A DNA stretch of 64,000 bases from Branchiostoma lanceolatum (lineage: Eukaryota > Chordata > Leptocardii > Amphioxiformes > Branchiostomatidae): positions 36,029,193-36,093,192 of the forward strand of contig NC_089723.1 of the NCBI RefSeq assembly GCF_035083965.1, written 5' to 3'. The notes beneath the pieces were generated by a model, which worked only from the letters and a program-made list of their open reading frames with translations, made no database searches and was not told the DNA's origin. The stretch's first letter is position 1; each line of letters starts with the position of its first letter. The translations under genes were made by a program, and so were the position numbers. Positions 12,111 to 32,307 of the stretch are shown here, piece by piece.

Positions 12111-14570
12111 TCATTTGTCTTTCTTTTCCAGTTTTGTATGCGTTTGTTTCGCTGCCGAGTACAAACAAGAGCTAACGGTGTTTTTCGGACCCGTGCCGTA
12201 TTGTTTTTGGGTATCCCGTTTATTTGTAGACGGGGGGAGTACAACCTCTGCTGCGGCAGCGTAGAATGTCACGACGTCATCGTCATCGTCATCTTCCCCT
12301 TCCAAACACTGACTACTCTGTTCCTCGTTGTTACAGTGACTCTGTTCCTCGTTGCTTTGTTCCCTGTTCTCGTCCCCACTCATCACGTCTTGCGCTGAAA
12401 GTCCACCCACCTCTTCATCCTTGATTTCGGAGTACATGTGTGTCAAAGACGGGCCATAGACCTCCTCATCCTTGATTTCGCAGTAGCTGTGGGCGGAAAG
12501 TGTTGAAGAGTGACGACGGGTGCTCCGTTCTTTTGGATCAGTAAAATCTGTAGGTTGAGCCGAGGACTTTGTATACATCGGATTGGTGATGAGAGCCTTC
12601 ACATCGATAAGCTGACGGGTACCTCTTGGTGTGGTGACTGCATTTGGGGAAATGTTTTGGGAGCTGCTGTTTAGTGTGCTGTTCTCGACTCTTACAACTT
12701 GTACAGAGATGCCATGGGAATCTTCGTCCTTGATCTCAGTGTAAGTGTGGGTTCTGGTCGGGTCATAAACGTCTTCGTCCTTTATTTCACTGTACGTGTT
12801 AGCTGCGAGGTTAGAAGAGAGGCGGTACCGGGGGCTTTGTTCGGTCGTCAGGTCAGTATCATCCGAGGTTTGAGCCAAAGTTTGGTTCGATTTTGTATAC
12901 ATCGGATTGGTAATAAGGCCCGTTGCACCTATACCTAACTGGGCAAGTTGCGGCCTGTTTGTAGTATCTGGTGCATTTTGAGCGGAATCCCTGCTAATTC
13001 TTAGCTTGTAGGATACAAATATTATCAGAATCAATGGTACGGGCACGCCGAGTAGTGAGAAAAAGTATCGAGAGGCCGTATCCTTCGCAATTGGTAATGT
13101 GGTACTGGATTGAACAAAGGGAATAAGCGTTTTGTAGGGATCTTTTCCTATCATGGTAGTCAGACTTGGGCCATTGGTGCTATTCGTCAAGTGTATAGCA
13201 GAGACAGTGGTTTGACTATTGGACAAGGTTGAGACGGGACATTCCGAGTAGGCTCCTCCCACAGCACCTTGCTCAATCCAGAACAGCGGCGCTATCCGCC
13301 CAGGAAAAGATACAAGGCAAGATATATTCGTCACACCAGCTGGCTCTCTCTCAGACCCGTTCATCGTGAAACCATTGCTCTCGTAGCTAGATACCAGGGC
13401 AATACCGTCGCTTCCATTTTGCGACATCTCTGTATTCTCTATATTGACAAGCTTTAAGCGCACGCCGCCTATACGTGGCAAAGTCATTCCGTCATATCTT
13501 GTCCACGCCTCTGAACACAGCAGAGCAGCTGAGAAATAGCTGTATTCTGTTCTCTTCAGGTCCAGGGCGACAACAAACGGCGGCTGGATGTCAAACTGGC
13601 CTTTCACCTGAAACGACTTGAACTGGAAGTCTTCCGTCGCTGTCGCATATGTGAGGTCCAAAAACATGCTATCGATACGAAGGTGAACCTTCTCTTTCCT
13701 CTGACGAAAACTACTCTTGTACACAGTAAGACTCCAGTCTAATTCGTCATCTTGTTCCCAGGAAATGTTACGCTTTCCCCCTAAGCTAAAGGTCTGGAGT
13801 GACCGCCCGGAAAGTGCTCTCTCGCTCAGGCACGTCAGAGGGTTGTGGCTGATGTTCAGGGCACGTAGTTCGTAAAGGGAATTCAAGGCGTTTGTAGAAA
13901 TTACCTCAATCTTGTTGTGACTCAGAATCAGTGTGTGTAGGAAACTAAGACCACGGAACCATCCGCTTGCTACTTCAGTCAGCAAATTGTGGGACAAATC
14001 TAACCCCGTGAGATACGGGATGTTTTCGAAACACCCAGGTTCAAGTTCAGTAATACAGTTATAGGATAAGGACAAGTAGGCGGTAGAGTCGTACGAAGTG
14101 TTCCAGCCGGAGAAGTAACCACGTTTCAGCTGCGACATAATGTTGTAATCTAAATGTACTGACCGCAAGTGTGGAAATCTGGCGAATGTGTTGTCTTCGA
14201 TCGTGCTTATACCCGCATCTGTGATGACCAGGACCGTCAGTGAAGACGGGTGGATGTTTTCCAGGATTTGCGAGGACAGGTTTCCGACGGGGACGCCTCG
14301 TAGGGCGACCCACTGGGCAGCGGGAAACGGTCCGTACGCGGAAAGTGTAGGGCAGATGCGTGGTATATTTCCCATTAAAGCGGATTCCTCGCAATGCATA
14401 CATAAACAAGTAGCGTTTTGGTAGAAAACGTTACGAACCTTGATGTTGTCGGGCACGCACGTGTTCCATGGTTTTGATAAGCACTTGGGGCTGAAGTTGT
14501 GGTCGCGCGTTGCCGAGGCGCTGCCCATAACAGAAAAGATCACCAGGATCCAACAGCCGGTCTTCTTCAT
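12111..14570 (-). CDS. LRR transmembrane receptor with ITAM-like tail
   Basis: Single-exon ORF of 819 aa. A hydrophobic start (MKKTGCWILVIFSVMGSASA) looks like a signal peptide. A cysteine-rich cap (CLCMHC) and about six leucine-rich repeats with the LxxLxLSHNxLT pattern follow to about residue 250, then a region of roughly 250 aa with several NxS/T sites and no recognised domain. A transmembrane segment lies near residues 500-520. The tail has two modules of the form YxEI-13 residues-YxEI (Y593/Y610 and Y696/Y713) with a central VY (602, 705), and two NPMY motifs (Y558, Y666). NPxY binds PTB domains, and spaced YxxI pairs recall ITAMs; a phosphotyrosine signalling role is inference. The C-terminus is acidic (six Asp). 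The divergent paralogue lies at 20081-22354. Ligand unknown. Confidence 0.85.
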   Translation of the reverse strand: MKKTGCWILVIFSVMGSASATRDHNFSPKCLSKPWNTCVPDNIKVRNVFYQNATCLCMHCEESALMGNIPRICPTLSAYGPFPAAQWVALRGVPVGNLSSQILENIHPSSLTVLVITDAGISTIEDNTFARFPHLRSVHLDYNIMSQLKRGYFSGWNTSYDSTAYLSLSYNCITELEPGCFENIPYLTGLDLSHNLLTEVASGWFRGLSFLHTLILSHNKIEVISTNALNSLYELRALNISHNPLTCLSERALSGRSLQTFSLGGKRNISWEQDDELDWSLTVYKSSFRQRKEKVHLRIDSMFLDLTYATATEDFQFKSFQVKGQFDIQPPFVVALDLKRTEYSYFSAALLCSEAWTRYDGMTLPRIGGVRLKLVNIENTEMSQNGSDGIALVSSYESNGFTMNGSEREPAGVTNISCLVSFPGRIAPLFWIEQGAVGGAYSECPVSTLSNSQTTVSAIHLTNSTNGPSLTTMIGKDPYKTLIPFVQSSTTLPIAKDTASRYFFSLLGVPVPLILIIFVSYKLRISRDSAQNAPDTTNRPQLAQLGIGATGLITNPMYTKSNQTLAQTSDDTDLTTEQSPRYRLSSNLAANTYSEIKDEDVYDPTRTHTYTEIKDEDSHGISVQVVRVENSTLNSSSQNISPNAVTTPRGTRQLIDVKALITNPMYTKSSAQPTDFTDPKERSTRRHSSTLSAHSYCEIKDEEVYGPSLTHMYSEIKDEEVGGLSAQDVMSGDENREQSNEEQSHCNNEEQSSQCLEGEDDDDDDVVTFYAAAAEVVLPPSTNKRDTQKQYGTGPKNTVSSCLYSAAKQTHTKLEKKDK

Positions 14571-15269
14571 GTCTTAAGTAGTTTCCAGGCCTTATACTGA
14601 TGATCAAAAGAATGTTGACAGTGTATGTCGGGCCCTAGAGTAGCCTTTGAACTATCGACCGTATAAGAAAAGTACTCAGCCAAAATTTTTTTCAAACGCG
14701 ACACACTTTTTGTTTGGATGGATGGAGCACAAGTCGCCACAGACCCAACTGCGCTTAGGAGAAAAGGCTTATAATGACGCTCCTCGCGGTTTGTGTGGGC
14801 TTTTATTGCCATTTCTGTCAGAAGAGCGTAATCCGTTAAATCGGTATAATCCTACAGACCCCCGGAAAACACGTGAGGTGTGGCTGTTTACCTACTGATG
14901 AGTCTGTCATAAAATGTAGATATTGCGTAAACATGCAAATTTCTGTGCATTCTCCTCCATGCATCGAGACCTAAACAATTTTTAGGAAGGGATACATTTA
15001 AATGTTTTGATATTGGTGCCAGGATCCAGATGAAGGGGGTAAACCCCTTGAAAAGGGCAAAATGTTGCTGTTTTTTTTTAATCATTTGGATGAAATATTA
15101 TGTGACGACAGTCATTTTGTAATATTCAAATCCTGATTATTCAGACCCAGAATCGGTCCGGAAGTTTAAAGCAGGATTTGGCCGTGTTGTAGTTAGGTCC
15201 CGAGTTTGCAATCCAGCTAACACGTTATGCGAAGTATAGGCACACCGTTTGAAGCAAAGTGCGGTAGCG
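14571..15269. other. 5' flank of LRR gene
   Basis: Region upstream of the minus-strand LRR gene; it should hold its promoter. No TATA box is convincing and no second gene is seen. Confidence 0.35.
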
Positions 15270-15372
15270 TGCGTTGTCCAGTGGTTAGCGGCCCTGCCTC
15301 TGGAACTAGAAGCCGTGAGTTCGATCCCGACATGCACAATACCGGAAATGGACGAGGCGTTAAGCCGTGATC
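15270..15372 (+). mobile_element. tRNA-derived SINE head fragment
   Basis: GTCCAGTGGTTAGCGGCCC (A-box-like) and GAGTTCGATCCCGAC (B-box-like) are spaced as in a tRNA, but the acceptor arms do not pair. A related fragment is at 30840-30905. Confidence 0.6.
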
Positions 15373-15407
15373 TACTGTTCATTAGGCTTGTCGAAAAAAG
15401 CTAGGGG

Positions 15408-15530
15408 AATTTCCCTATTCCAGTTCGGGATTTTTTACGTCTGAAGGGAGACAGACGTAAAAAAAATCCCGAACACTCCTACCCTACTCGACCGAAACCT
15501 CTGCTTGGAGAATAGAATTTCCCCGGTGCA
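15408..15530. mobile_element. foldback / MITE
   Basis: The inner arms TTCGGGATTTTTTACGTCTG and CAGACGTAAAAAAAATCCCGAA form a near-perfect hairpin. The outer parts GGGGAATTTCCCTATTC and GAATAGAATTTCCCC are also inverted. The right side contains TCTGCTTGGAGAATA, related to the end of the element at 5403. Confidence 0.65.
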
Positions 15531-15794
15531 ATACACCTGTGAATACTGTACATAGCGTCTGTCTTCTCTGTCACGACCAATGGAAGAATAGCTCTTCAGT
15601 GAGCTAAACTGGATCGAGAATTCACTTTCCTTTATTTAACGTAGCTTTCATCGGACGAGTCTACAAGATCCAAAAGGGACATTTTCGGTAACATTACGTC
15701 CGGCGTCCTCTCTATTTGGCGCCATTTCCAAGAAATCGGCCGAGGACTCGCAGGTCACCGAGTTTCGTCCAATGCAACGTAACAGGGTAGACTT

Positions 15795-15895
15795 TTAGTC
15801 GAAAAATGCGATCGACTCCCTCCCGGATTCGAACCCAGGACCTCTTGGTTCTGGGCCGAACACTGTGCTACTGCGACGCCACGTCATTAACCATA
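15795..15895 (-). mobile_element. tRNA-derived SINE head fragment, minus strand
   Basis: Read on the minus strand it has TAGCACAGTGTTCGGCCC and GGTTCGAATCC separated by about the tRNA distance. It shares AGAACCAAGAGGTCC with the SINE at 16485. The acceptor stem is absent, so it is not a functional tRNA gene. Confidence 0.6.
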
Positions 15896-16484
15896 TCTGC
15901 TCTTACATAATATCCATTACGAAAAAGCGAGGAAAAGTCGAATCCATGTAGTTTATTGGCAATGTATAGATGTATCTGTAACCTATTCTTTTGTTGTGAC
16001 CTGTGTTTAAACATGTTCAGTGCATATATGTGTAGAATTGTACAATAAAGTTCTTTATTCTAAATTCATTCTAAATTCTATTAAAGTGTGTTGTGTTAAA
16101 AGTGGCCTGATTAACAATAAATAACTCAACACAATTGGAAATGTTATTGCAATTAAACAAGAAAAACTACATAGAAAGGGAACATTTGCAAGAAAGCGCA
16201 TAATGTTTACCACATGGTCTAGCCTATCAAACTACTAACGTTACTTTGTTTATTCTTACTCAAACACATTCATACATATGGTGACCAGCAAGACAATAAT
16301 CAAGACCTGCTATCTTATACATGGTACCGGTAATCATGTAAGAAAGAGGCTGTCAAAAGTCACCTACCTGAGTTTTAGTCCATAAAAAAAATACATAGGC
16401 AGGGGTGTCTGACCTAAGTGTCAATTTAGAGCATATTTCAACTTTTTAATCGGCACAAACCGTACGTATTCAGCCAAGTTTAGT

Positions 16485-16842
16485 TGGGTCGTGTGGAGCA
16501 ACGGCAGAGCGTTCGACTCAGAACCAAGAGGTCCCCAGCTCGAATACTGTCATGTCACCGATCTTGTGCCCTTGGGAAAGGCACTTTACACGGCTTTCCT
16601 CACTCCACCCAGGTGTAAATGGGTACCTGACTTCGGTTGGGAAAAATCGTATTGAGGTCACCTGGTGGCGCCGAATGGCAGCCGCCCAGACCCTTGCGAC
16701 AGTTCCACAAAATGCAAGTGTGGATAAGATATTATATATGTTGTGTAGTGTGTGAAACCTGTAATACCCTGCATCAATGCAGCGCTAGAAAGGCTGCCAT
16801 TGCGGGTAATTTCTGACCATTAAAAAAAACATTATCATTATT
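16485..16842 (+). mobile_element. tRNA-derived SINE, near full length
   Basis: A tRNA-like head (GTGTGGAGCAACGGCAGAGC, then CAGCTCGAATACTG) is followed by a conserved body: CACTTTACACGGCTTTCCTC, ACCCAGGTGTAAATGGGTACC and a TGGCGCCGAATGGCAGCC stretch. A degraded antisense piece of the same body is at 29890-30010. It ends in an A-rich and ATTATT tail. Confidence 0.75.
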
Positions 16843-16998
16843 ATTATTTATGTTTCCAAGAATTGACCTTTGACACCTCTTCATCACCTGATAACCACAG
16901 GGAGATGTACAGGGAGTCTCTACCAGACTAATTACGCCGGCTGTAGGGAGAACATTTGCCAGTGTTTCATTGGCGAAATGTGATCTTCACCATGGACA

Positions 16999-17057
16999 GG
17001 CTCTACTGGCTAATTATTCCTTTTTCTGCCGAATTCTACGATTCATACGCCCGTAAG
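16999..17057 (-). repeat. dispersed repeat, inverted copy of 52154-52211
   Basis: CTCTACTGGCTAATTATTCC and the following TTTCTGCCGAATTCTACG and ATACGCCCGTA are the reverse complement of the block at 52154-52211 with few differences. This shows an interspersed family; its class is unknown. Confidence 0.65.
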
Positions 17058-18189
17058 AGGGCCAACACGGAAACACCAAACGTCTACAGGCTACAGATAC
17101 CACAAACATGGATAAAAGTGTGATTTTTCAACACAATAAGGTAAAAACCCTTATCGCTAACATCCAGCTCCAATACCAACAGATTCAAAAGTAAAGCCCT
17201 TTTAAACCTACTTTTACCAAGGGTACGAAACCTATCTATGGATCTTCTGCGCCTGCGCCAATTACTGGAGTGGCTCCGTCCTGTTAATTGCTACATAATG
17301 TAATCGAACACCACAGGGTGTTCACTACTTCACCAGTAACCATGGTGACAGCCGTCTGGTGCAGGTCGCTGATCTATTTGTTCCAGGAACGGACGAAGAA
17401 ACAGAGCAACAGCAGAAACAATATGTTTCCCTTCCGAATTCCGTAAAGGTAAGGCCACAACAGTAATTTTTATGGATGACATCAGCGCGCTCATTAATTT
17501 TCGCCTGATTTCGAAATTTAAAAAAACAAACAAGAAATTTCATTGCCCTCCGACGGTGATCAACATGCCAAAAATTGGCAAATATGTCGTAAACGTTGAC
17601 AGTCTAAGGTGTTTCATTGCATATGAATACCCAGTGTACTTCCTGACCATGATGGTTTAATAACACTAACAGGCTGTTTTCTGCATTTGTTCTAGCAAGG
17701 ACATTATATAAATAATGGGGGGGGGTCTAGTCCATTGAGCTGTATACACAAGGTGTTTCATCGCATATGAATACCAATGGCCAGTGTAGTTGCTTCAGAT
17801 GATGGTACGACGAGCTTTTTTCTGCATTTATTGTAGTTAGTCTATTGAGATGTATACACATCTACAAGGACATGTTTACTGTTGAATCAATGGGGGTTTG
17901 TATTATACCTCAATGAAACCTCATTGGTTGAATACAGGAATAAAAGACCTGTTGGTCATGATATCATATCTCGTCGCCTCAATTCTTGTTTAACAAGATT
18001 TATGATTTCAAAATTTGAAAATATAGGAATCTTGTTTTTTTTGGCCCGCCTTGTTTTTTAACTTAAATATTATCTCATTAATTTTGGAGTCTGCGTCTGA
18101 CAGACACCGAAACGTCAGCAGGTGAGATTACCTGGTTGTGTACAAAGAATCTCCAATGTTCTTCCAACGTAATTGAATTATTTTAGGAT
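17058..18189. other. gene-free stretch
   Basis: No gene was recognised. TGTTTCATTGCATATGAATACC near 17610 recurs with changes near 17755, suggesting a local duplication of about 150 bp. A run of nine G lies near 17718. Confidence 0.4.
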
Positions 18190-18376
18190 ATTATTGTCTT
18201 TCATTACTTGTTGTTGTCTTTCATAACATATTGTTATCTTTCATAACATATTGTTGTCTTTCATATCATATTGTTGTCTTTCATAACATATTGTTGTCTT
18301 TCATATCATATTGTTGTCTTTCATAACATATTGTTGTCTTTTATAACATGTTGTTGTCCTTCATACAATATTGTTT
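18190..18376. repeat. 20-bp minisatellite, about 9 units
   Basis: The unit TTGTTGTCTTTCATAACATA is repeated head to tail with substitutions, mainly AACATA/ATCATA alternation in the middle units. Ends are more diverged than the centre. Short ORFs across it come from the repeat. Confidence 0.9.
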
Positions 18377-19010
18377 GTCCCGGTGCCGGTCTGTTAATGA
18401 CACTACACTCTTGTTGTGTCCCAGTCTGCAATTTTTCCCACGATCGCCTAGCTAGCCTTTGTGTTTTGTCGGAAATACATAATGTATTGCCCGAGAATTC
18501 TTCCTGGAAGAGCTGACGCCGGACGTGTACACCCGACAGACTTTTGAAAGGTCTGAAACGGAGGGAGAACAGGGACACAACCAGACGGAGTACCAGCAGG
18601 TCGGGTGTGGATCACTACTTACATGTACATCTATCTAACATCATGTCTTACGTGTGCCTCATGGTGTTAGTTCCTGGATATGCTGGAGGCTGGCCAAACC
18701 TCTGGCCAGCCATCAGGCAGGCATCTGGCTCCCAACAGACATCTTTTGTACCTCCAACATTCAGTCTTCTGTGGAGGAACGTTTTTGACACGAAAGTCAT
18801 GTATTGAAGTTGCCTTTCCATTTCCTGTTTTATATTTGTTACCTCCGTTCTTGTAGTGACTGGTGTTGACATGTACGTGATCAAGTTTTCTGAAAGCTTT
18901 TTTTCTTGTCACATACGCATTATTTTTTAGAAAAATTGAAATGATTCTCAGTTTGATCGATTTGCTGATTGGTCCGTTTGACTGAGCCGTGTCAGTTTGA
19001 TTAATTGAGC

Positions 19011-19317
19011 CCCTATCTCACTGGACCCGCGGCGTTTTATCGATGAAATTCTGTCAACTTGGTCGCTCGGTCACAGCGAGGTCACCAACGGTTGGCAGCA
19101 TCGCCGTGACCGAGCGACCAAGTTAACAGCGCTCTCAGATAATTTCATCGATAAAACACGAATCTTTTTAGTAATACGCTTTATGCGTTTTGTTGTCTTC
19201 GTAGTCATACTTACACGTACGTTTTGCAAAGTTATAAAGTTAAGGGTAACACAAATCCAGGTTAGGACGCAGCGACGCCGCCAATGTGCCGCGGGTCCAG
19301 TGAGATATAGGGGGTTT
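19011..19317. mobile_element. foldback MITE with nested inverted arms
   Basis: The outer arms CCCCTATCTCACTGGACCCG (19011) and its complement near 19290-19316 define an element of about 307 bp. Inside it a second, larger hairpin (about 19034-19159) pairs GTTTTATCGATGAAAT and CTTGGTCGCTCGGTCAC with their complements. No ORF of transposase type. Confidence 0.75.
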
Positions 19318-20080
19318 ATTTCGCGCATACGGCTGTTGTTTCGGTGGTTAAATATAGGAACCGAACAGACATCATGCCGCCATATTCACTTCGGGATGGA
19401 ACATTACTATTCAGTGTTACTCATTTTTATCAATGAGAAAAACACAAACACGTGTCTGTCACTGTCGGCATGAATAGAACAAGGTCGGTCACCTTTACAT
19501 AACGGGTCGATAATTGTCTGAGCTTTTTAAATAGACCATTCATAGAGTTGTTTGATGCAGAGTATGTCCAATGTTTTTTATTACAATTGAATTCTGATTT
19601 ATGCATACGTGTATTTGTATTCTACTGTCTTGAAATATGAGTAGCCTTTTCAGGCAAACAAAAAAACAAAAACATCTACTCGTGTCAGACAATATAAATG
19701 ACATGGCCTGAAAGAAAAAAGAGTGCGGATGAACGTTTGAAGGGACCATATGTGCAGGAACTTATATCAACATCCGTTTATGCTTGTAAGCATGCCTTTG
19801 TTGTGACCTGTTGGTCATAAAAGGTTAATTATTCTAATCGTTTTACTTAAAAAACAATAAAAGGCAGAGCAAAACTTGGTCGGCATCATGTACACTTCTA
19901 CTCGCTTTAGTAGTCAGTGCATCGCAACGTTTCGTGTTTCACAGAAAAATCGTGAGGCCTCCAAAATGGAAAGGGTTTCGTTCAGTTGTGTTCTTTTTTA
20001 TACCTTTTACAGGCAGCCTGATCTGACAGAGAGGTGTTCGGAGTCCACCATCGTGTAGAAGCTACCGAAGACGAGCGGTC
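19318..20080 (+). promoter_or_regulatory. 5' flank of the plus-strand LRR copy
   Basis: The stretch contains TTTTTTATACCTTTT near 20003, about 75 bp before the ATG at 20081, which could act as a TATA element. The rest shows no gene. Confidence 0.3.
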
Positions 20081-22354
20081 ATGAAGCGGACCGGCTGCTG
20101 GCTCCTGGTGGTCTGCGCATGCTCTGTCCTCGGCAGTGCCACGGCGACGCGCGACCACGACTTCAGCCCCGAGTGCTTATCACTGAGAACCATGGAACAT
20201 GTGCGTGCCCGACAACATCAAGGTTCGTGACACTTTCTACCAAGACACTACTTGTATATGTATTACTTGCCTGACTGGACCTCCAAAAGGCTATTACGAA
20301 GACTCGGTCTGCGCTTCACTTTCCCACTACGGACCGTTCCCCGCTGCCCACTGGGTCGCCCTACGAAGCGTCCCCGTCGGAAACCTGTCCTCGCAAGCCT
20401 TGAAAAACATCCACCCGTCTTCATTGACGGTCCTGGTCCTTATAGCTGTAGGTACAAGCACGATCGAAAGCAACACATTCGCCAGATTTCCACACTTGCG
20501 GTCAGTACATTTAGACTATAACACTTTGTCGCAGCTGAAACGTGCTTACTTCTCCGGCTGGAACACTTCGTACGACTCCACCGTCTACTTGTCAGTTTCC
20601 TATAACCGTATTGCTGAACTTGAACCTGGATGTTTCGAAAACATCCCGTATCTCACAAGGTTAGATTTGTCCCACAATTTTCTGACTGAAGTAGCATGCG
20701 GATGGTTCCGTGGTCTTAGTTTCCTACACACACTGATTCTGAGTCACAACAAGATTGAGGTCATTTCTACAAACGCCTTGAATTCCCTTTACGATCTACG
20801 AGTCCTGAACATCAGCCACAACCCTCTGACGTGCCTGAGCGGGAGAACACTTTCCGGGCTGTCACTCCAAACCTTCAGCGTAGGGAGAGCTGAGAAATGT
20901 CTCTTTTCCCGACACACTCCTGATATAGAATCCAATACGACTAGTACTCACACAGAGTCCAGCAGTCTAATCACCCATAATGCTGCAGAATACTTGGAGA
21001 AAACCACCAGGCTGACGACCTTGATAGAACAGGATCCCTACAAAACGCTTATTCCCCTCGTTCAATCCAGTACCACATCATCAATTGCAAAGGGAGCGGT
21101 CTCTCGATATCTTTTGTTACTAGTCGCTTTGCCCGGACTGATTTTAATTTTGGTACCGGTGATAATGGTCTACAAGAACAAACGTAAGAGGAATGCCGCT
21201 CAAAATGTACCAAATGCTCCAAACACGTTGCGGCTTACTCAGCCAGGTATAACGTTAGGTGTAACTGGCAATACGAAGCGCAAAGGACCCGCACAAAAAC
21301 CGCCAAACTGCCCTGATGACAGCAGCAGTAGCGAGGAAACATCTATCCACACCTACGCGGTGGTAAAGGACGAAGACGTCCACGATCCGTCTAGAGATCA
21401 CAGCTACTATGAAATCAGGGACGAAGAAATCGGCATTTCCGTGCAGGACACAAGAGCGGAAAACGACGAACTGAACCACGCTGCTCAAAATGTTCCAGTT
21501 GCCACCGCCCAGGTGCACTGTAGCCATCAGGCCATCGATGTAACGCAGCTTATAAGCAATCCGATGTATCCAAAATCGAACCAAGCTTTGGCTCAACCCT
21601 CGGATGATACTGACCTGACCGAACAAAGCCCCTGGCACCGCCTCTCTTCTAAACTCCCAGCTAACACGTACAGTGACATAATGGACGAGGACGTTTATGA
21701 CCCGACTAGATCCCACACTTACACCGAGATCAAGGACGAAGAGGCTCACGGCATTTCTGTACAAGTCTCAAGAGTCAAGAACAGCAAACAAAAAAATACT
21801 TCCCAAAGAATTGCACCAAATGCAGTCACCTCACCACGAGGTACCCGTCAGCTTATCGATGTGACGGCTCTCATCAGCAATCCGATGTATATCAAGTCCT
21901 CGGCTCAACCTACAGATTTTACTGATCCAAAAGAACGGAGCAACCGTCGTCACTCTTCGACACTTTCCACCCACAGCTACTGCGAAATCAAGGACGAGGA
22001 GGTCTATGACCTGTCTTTGACACACATGTACTCCGTAATCAAGGATGAAGAGGTCGGTGGTCTTTCCGCGCAAGACGTGATGAGTGGGGACGAGAACGGG
22101 GAACAAAGCCGAACGAGGAACAGAGTTGTAACAACGAGGAACAGAGTAGTAACAACGAGGAACAGGGTAGTCAGTGTTTGGAAGGGGAAGATGTCGAACA
22201 AGCAGGAGACCCAGACGATGACGTCGTGACATTTTACGCTGCCGCGGCAGAGGTTGTACTCCCTTCGTTTGCAAATACACGGGATACTCAACAACAATAT
22301 GGCACGGGTCCGAAAAACACCGTTAGCTCTCGTTTGTATTCAGCTGCGCAATAA
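20081..22354 (+). pseudogene. LRR receptor paralogue with two frameshifts
   Basis: The start MKRTGCWLLVVCACSVLGSA mirrors the signal peptide of the 12111-14570 gene. A 4-nt excess near 20186-20196 shifts the frame, so the first reading closes at 20230 and the main ORF is 20199-22229 (676 codons). Near 22110 a 2-nt excess shifts the tail again; the paralogue-like C-terminus continues in the other frame to a stop at 22352. Between them lie the cysteine cap, about six LRRs, a much shorter juxtamembrane ectodomain, a transmembrane helix (LLLLVALPGLILILVPVIMV), and a tail with three paired-tyrosine modules and two NPMY motifs. AATAAA is near 22572. It is either a young pseudogene or an intact gene with sequence errors; the long open middle favours recent decay or error. 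Confidence 0.7.
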
Positions 22355-22925
22355 CCGCATACAGAACTCAGAAAAAAAGATAAATGATAGTTCAATGCAA
22401 TGAGTTTCTTTCTTGCCAAATTTGTGCTTTATTTGTTGAATGCGATAGTTCAAAGCAAGCATATCTTGTACCTATTTTGTACTGCGTTTGTTTTGTGTAA
22501 TACCCATCACGCCAAAGTGGACAGGTCGAACGTCTCAGGTGATGCTGTCTACCTCTGGATCTGTTTGAGTTAATAAACATTTTATATCACATTTGTGCAT
22601 TTGTCTTTGTGTTTCCTCTTAAGTTACCTCAATGACATAATATAGAATTAGAAATGCCAATGGTGCTAATGCTAATGGTAGGCATTAGGCAAGTCAGTTG
22701 AAGTACCGGCGTACCTTACGCTTGACTACTTCAAGCAACTGGATACAATGTTTTAGAGTGAGGCGGTTCAAATAGCACCCACTATTTTCCGTCAGTGACT
22801 AAGAAGTTAAAGTCAAGTCAGTTGAAGTTTCACCGTTTTGCCAAATTGATATAAACTGCCGGTCTGTGGAGCGAAACTCTTGGCTTAAAAGTCGTGGCGA
22901 CTTACCTTTTATTGTTTTATTGCAT

Positions 22926-23007
22926 GACGAGGTGGCCGAGTGGTTAAGGCGATGGACTGCTAATCCATTGTGCTCTGCACGCGTGGGTTCGAATCCCATC
23001 CTCGTCG
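22926..23007 (+). tRNA. tRNA-Ser (anticodon GCT)
   Basis: 82 nt with a perfect 7-bp acceptor stem (GACGAGG with CCTCGTC), discriminator G, A-box TGGCCGAGTGGTTAAGGC, and B-box GGGTTCGAATCCC. Anticodon stem TGGA/TCCA encloses CT-GCT-AA with GCT at 22959-22961. The long variable arm (TGCTCTGCACGC) is typical of class II serine tRNAs. A T-rich stretch follows as Pol III terminator. It reads serine AGY codons. Confidence 0.95.
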
Positions 23008-23317
23008 AAATTTATTTTTAGGTGCTGCTATGTAGACAATCGCAATCTCCCTTCTTTCGAGAAATTTCCCTCAGCGTTTTCCATTGGACGTTTCGGCCAA
23101 TTGTTATTAGTTTTCGTTCAAAAAGTTTTGAGTTGATCTCTATACGTGTTTAGGCTTGTCATAGTACATTTTCTTCGGAAAAAAAATGACGGACCATACA
23201 AATACGTACATGTATGACATTGAACCAAGCCACCGCACATCTGCTTGGAGACCATTGTGATGGGATCCTTACATCATCTCGCGGGGCGGCGCGAGAGGGA
23301 ACGAGGTCAATTTCAAA

Positions 23318-32307
<8,990 letters not shown>

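Noticed and set aside
12138-12938. Plus-strand ORFs inside the LRR gene
   Set aside because: Antisense shadows of the 819-codon minus-strand frame; similar shadows occur across the plus-strand paralogue.
15270-15372. Possible second tRNA gene
   Set aside because: A- and B-box-like motifs are present but acceptor and anticodon stems do not pair; SINE head.
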